The notes below the pieces were generated by a model, which made no database searches, had not been told where the DNA came from, and worked only from the letters and a program-made list of their open reading frames with translations. Shown piece by piece: positions 61,618 through 64,000 of a stretch of DNA of 64,000 nucleotides. The number at the start of each line of letters is the position of its first letter. Position 1 is the first letter of the stretch. The DNA is taken from positions 744,001-808,000 of the forward strand of contig NZ_CP060402.1 of assembly GCF_015040615.1 (NCBI RefSeq), given 5' to 3'. Source of the DNA: Microbacterium sp. YJN-G (lineage in GTDB: Bacteria > Actinomycetota > Actinomycetes > Actinomycetales > Microbacteriaceae). A program made the position numbers and the translations under genes.

Positions 61618-62196
61618 TCAGCCTCGCGCGGCGATCGCGTCGAGCAGCCGGTCGAGCGCCCCGTGAGCGTGTCTGCGGGCGGCTGCGTCGCCGGGGCGAG
61701 CGGCCAGCCACAGGGCGAGTTCGTTCATGGCGCCAGACAGGGCGGTCGCGAGCGGATCGAGCAGAGCGGCAGGGATGCCCGCCTCGCGCAGCCCGGTGCG
61801 CAGCTCCTGCTCAGGGCCCTCCGTATCGAGCTTCCGCCACTGCTCCCAGCCCAGCACGGCCGGCCCGTCGACGAGCAGCACGCGCGCGGAAGCGCCGTGG
61901 GTGATGGCGTCGAGGAACGCGTGGCTGCCGTCGCGCAGGGCGGTCTCGGGGGAGGAGTGCCGGGTGGCGGTTTCGATCGTCTCGGCCACGGCCGTCTGCA
62001 GCTGCGCCGCGACCGCGGCGAACAGCAGTGGTTTCGACGTGAAGTGGTGGTAGACGGCGCCCCGGGTCACCTCCGCGGCTCGTGCGATGTCGTCCACAGA
62101 GGCGTCCGCATACCCGTGCGCGGCGAAATGCTCGGTCGCGGTCTGGAGGATGCGGTGCGCCGTGGCGGCGGCATCCGCGGCGGAGGCTCGGGGCAT
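61618..62196 (-). CDS. TetR-family regulator divergent from glyoxalase-fold gene
   Basis: A 192-residue TetR-type repressor. HTH: ATAHRILQTATEHFAAHGYA, then IARAAEVTRGAVYHHFTSKP. C-terminal domain has Glu/Asp/Trp residues (GPAVLGWEQWRKLDTEGPEQ) for ligand binding. AAAGGAACGCC precedes the ATG. It is divergent from the glyoxalase-fold gene, and the shared region carries an inverted repeat, so that gene is the likely target along with its own. Confidence 0.88.
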   Translation of the reverse strand: MPRASAADAAATAHRILQTATEHFAAHGYADASVDDIARAAEVTRGAVYHHFTSKPLLFAAVAAQLQTAVAETIETATRHSSPETALRDGSHAFLDAITHGASARVLLVDGPAVLGWEQWRKLDTEGPEQELRTGLREAGIPAALLDPLATALSGAMNELALWLAARPGDAAARRHAHGALDRLLDAIAARG

Positions 62197-62216
62197 GGCG
62201 TTCCTTTACGTGCGTT

Positions 62217-62249
62217 GTGTATGTATTCTAGCTGCACGGATACAAACAC
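62217..62249. promoter_or_regulatory. TetR operator candidate
   Basis: GTGTATGTATTC and GGATACAAACAC form a 12-bp inverted repeat (10 of 12 paired) with a 9-base centre, between the divergent genes. TAGAAT on the minus strand, a likely -10, overlaps it. Confidence 0.7.
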
Positions 62250-62270
62250 GTTGTATGTAAAGGAGAGCGC

Positions 62271-62678
62271 ATGAAGATCACGAGCTTCTACCCGGTGGTG
62301 ATGGTCGACGACGTCACCGAGGCCTCCCGGTTCTACCGGGAGGAACTGGCATTCGAGACGACCTTCGAAACCGGCTGGTACGTGAGCCTGCGCAACGACG
62401 GCGGCGAACTCGCCATCCTCGACCGCACGCACGAGACGATCCCCGAGGGTTTCGGCGAGCCCGTGCGTGGACTGCTGCTCAACATCGAGGTGACGGATGC
62501 CGCGGCCATGCACGCGCGGCTGGTGGGGGAGCGCCGCCTTCCGGAACGGCTGACGCTGCGCGACGAGGACTTCGGGCAGCGGCACTTCATCATCGAGGCG
62601 CCCGGCGGCGTGCTGGTCGATGTGATCGAGCCCATCGACCCGTCGCCGGAGTTCGCCGCCGCCTACGCCACGGCCTGA
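62271..62678 (+). CDS. Glyoxalase/bleomycin-resistance (VOC) family protein
   Basis: A 135-residue VOC-fold protein. It begins [20 protein letters not shown] and continues with [40 protein letters not shown] and [20 protein letters not shown]. The last stretch carries the Glu/Asp metal positions of VOC proteins. Likely sequesters or modifies a small toxic compound sensed by the divergent TetR. Substrate unknown. AAAGGAGAG precedes the ATG. Confidence 0.83.
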   Translation: MKITSFYPVVMVDDVTEASRFYREELAFETTFETGWYVSLRNDGGELAILDRTHETIPEGFGEPVRGLLLNIEVTDAAAMHARLVGERRLPERLTLRDEDFGQRHFIIEAPGGVLVDVIEPIDPSPEFAAAYATA

Positions 62679-62742
62679 GCCGCAGCGATCGGATCCGCCG
62701 CAGGCAGTGCCCGAGGCGGCTGGCGGGGGCAGGATGGAGAGC

Positions 62743-63495
62743 ATGACGGCACGGATGACATTCACGCTGGTGGGCGGCCCGACCGCCGTGATCGAGTACG
62801 CCGGGCTGCGCCTGCTCACCGATCCGACCTTCGATCCGCCGGGCAGCTACGAGGGCGGCGTCACGCTGCACAAGCTGACCGGCCCCGCCCTCGGCCCTGA
62901 TGAGGTCGGCGGCATCGACGCGGTGCTGCTCTCGCATGATCAGCATCCGGACAATCTCGACGATGCCGGCCGCGAGTTCCTCTCGCGAGCCGGCGTCGTG
63001 CTCTCCACTCCCGATGCCGCGTCCAGGATCGACGGCGTCATCGGACTCGAGCCGTGGCAGAGTCACATGCTCGGCGAGGTCGAGATCACCGCGATGCCCG
63101 CGCTGCACGGCCCCGAGGGCGCCGAGGCCCTCTCGGGCATGGTCACAGGATTCCTGCTGCGCGCACTCGGTCATCCCGTCGTCTACATCTCCGGCGACAA
63201 CGCCTCGGTCGCGCTGGTCGCCGAGATCGTCGTGCGGGTGGATGCCGTCGACGTCGCGGTGCTGTTCGCGGGCGCAGCGAATGTCGGCCGCTTCGGCGAC
63301 AGCGACCTGACACTCAACGCCCGCACCGCGGTCGCCGCTGCGCGGGCGCTCGGCGAAGCCGTCATCATCCCTGCGCACGCCGACGGCTGGCATCACTTCT
63401 CGGAGACCCGTGAGCGGCTCGTGCGCGAATTCGGGTACGCCGGACTGGCGGAGCGGCTGCGTGTGCCCGTGCACGGCGAACCGCTGACGGTCTGA
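62743..63495 (+). CDS. MBL-fold metallo-hydrolase
   Basis: A 250-residue metallo-beta-lactamase-fold hydrolase (UlaG-like type). MTFTLVGGPTAVIEYAGLRL, then LTDPTFDPPGSYEGGVTLHK, the metal motif SHDQHPDNLDDAG (HxxHxDH-type, here H-D-x-H-x-D-N), ALHGPEGAEALSG, VVYISGDNAS and IIPAHADGWHHFSE. The motif shows Asn in place of one His, which may change metal use. Start at 62743 (ATG); 62734 is possible. Substrate unknown. Confidence 0.8.
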   Translation: MTARMTFTLVGGPTAVIEYAGLRLLTDPTFDPPGSYEGGVTLHKLTGPALGPDEVGGIDAVLLSHDQHPDNLDDAGREFLSRAGVVLSTPDAASRIDGVIGLEPWQSHMLGEVEITAMPALHGPEGAEALSGMVTGFLLRALGHPVVYISGDNASVALVAEIVVRVDAVDVAVLFAGAANVGRFGDSDLTLNARTAVAAARALGEAVIIPAHADGWHHFSETRERLVREFGYAGLAERLRVPVHGEPLTV

Positions 63496-63517
63496 CCGTC
63501 ACGAATGAAGGACGATC

Positions 63518-63582
63518 GCAAGTCTGAAGGATGCTGCGGTGCGCAGCATCCTTCAGACCTGCAGGCATCCTTCAGAGTTGCG
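63518..63582. repeat. Triple-arm palindrome after MBL gene
   Basis: Arms at 63522-63537 and 63543-63558 (perfect 16 bp, GTCTGAAGGATGCTGC / GCAGCATCCTTCAGAC) plus a third arm about 63564-63582 (GGCATCCTTCAGAGTTGCG) that can also pair with the first. Between converging genes; may act as terminator for the MBL gene. Confidence 0.75.
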
Positions 63583-63613
63583 GGCGCGAGGGCGGCTGAG
63601 CCGCCGTACGCAC

Positions 63614-63651
63614 GCAGAGGGGCCGGATGCCGCAGCATCCGACCCCTCTGC
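63614..63651 (-). terminator. Terminator of the NCS2 permease gene
   Basis: Stem GCAGAGGGGCCGGATGC / GCATCCGACCCCTCTGC, one mismatch, CGCA loop, ten bases past the stop codon of the minus-strand gene. Confidence 0.8.
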
Positions 63652-63660
63652 GAACCGGTC

Positions 63661-64000
63661 TCAGAGACCGGTGCCGAAGAGCATCTCGATCGGCCCGCGG
63701 GCGAAGAAGATGAGGAAGCCGGCGCCGACCACCCACAGCAGCGGGCTGATGCGCTTGGCCTGGCCCGAGAGCGCGTGGATGATGACCCAGCTCACGAAGC
63801 CCGCACCGATGCCGTTCGCGATCGAGTACGTCAGCGGCATGACGGTGACCGTCAGGAAGACCGGCAGCAGCACGCGGAAGTCCGCGAAGTCGATGTGCCG
63901 GATCTGCGCCATCATCATGGCACCCACGATGATGAGGGCGGCCGCGGCGATCTCGGTCGGGACGATCGAGGTCAGCGGGGTGAGGAACATCGCGATGAGG
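63661..64000 (-). CDS. NCS2-family purine permease, C-terminal part (5' end outside window)
   Basis: The last 112 residues of a nucleobase transporter. Helices visible: TSIVPTEIAAAALIIVGAMM, FLTVTVMPLTYSIANGIGAG, FVSWVIIHALSGQAKRISPL and LLWVVGAGFLIFFARGPIEM. The motif PLTYSIANGIGAGF is typical of the AzgA/guanine-hypoxanthine branch of NCS2. Its N-terminus lies beyond the window. Terminator at 63614-63651. Fits the purine genes elsewhere in the window. Confidence 0.85.
   Translation of the reverse strand, partial: LIAMFLTPLTSIVPTEIAAAALIIVGAMMMAQIRHIDFADFRVLLPVFLTVTVMPLTYSIANGIGAGFVSWVIIHALSGQAKRISPLLWVVGAGFLIFFARGPIEMLFGTGL

Overview
The window looks like a chromosomal segment of a motile, high-G+C actinobacterium of the Microbacteriaceae, most like Microbacterium. 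This rests on gene content and style (a flagellar locus with a FliA-type sigma factor, two CIRCE elements before groES, TANNNT -10 boxes just upstream of leaderless starts, GTG/TTG starts, ATGA overlaps). It is inference, not a database match. No rRNA, tRNA, prophage, insertion sequence or CRISPR array was seen.

Layout: 1-8818 is a flagellar locus. flgC (partial) and flgB, a small FliT-like protein, fliS, fliD, flagellin and fliA lie on the minus strand; flgN-flgK-flgL-fliW lie on the plus strand. Three promoters match the FliA pattern TAA-N16-GCCGATAG. 8974-12882 holds tsaB-rimI-tsaD (tRNA t6A synthesis) and two membrane proteins. A methyltransferase, groES and a RarD-like transporter follow (12898-15829). 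A branched-chain amino-acid ABC transporter occupies 15943-21568. Purine genes are spread through the window: guaB (21841), guaB3 (31465), guaA (38795) and a partial NCS2 permease (63661-64000).

23523-33395 carries small metabolic genes: DUF2277, OsmC, an MFS transporter with a PLP decarboxylase, an ABC-F protein, a DUF559 nuclease, a sarcosine-oxidase-like enzyme and SURF1. 33546-38216 encodes one 1556-residue secreted nuclease/5'-nucleotidase. Then come a glycosyltransferase, a VapBC pair, an ECF42-type sigma factor with its YCII partner, membrane stress proteins, GlpQ, a PcrA/UvrD helicase, an SseB-family protein and a convergent LigD-type polymerase plus ATP-dependent ligase. 53581-56482 is an ArsR-controlled module (MFS exporter and a flavoprotein with a cysteine-rich tail). 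The end holds a phytoene-desaturase-like oxidoreductase, sucCD, two TetR regulators, a glyoxalase-fold protein and an MBL-fold hydrolase.

The most unusual feature is a set of at least six unrelated palindromic repeat families. Four (A, B, C, F) are intergenic, although one C copy supplies a gene's stop codon. Two (D, E) lie in frame inside protein genes: D in the adjacent genes at 11659-12882 and 12898-14271, E in the C-terminal tail of rimI. Other points worth attention are a LivH permease fused to a signal peptide and extracytoplasmic domain, FliW without an adjacent CsrA, and the over-used word GGATGCC.
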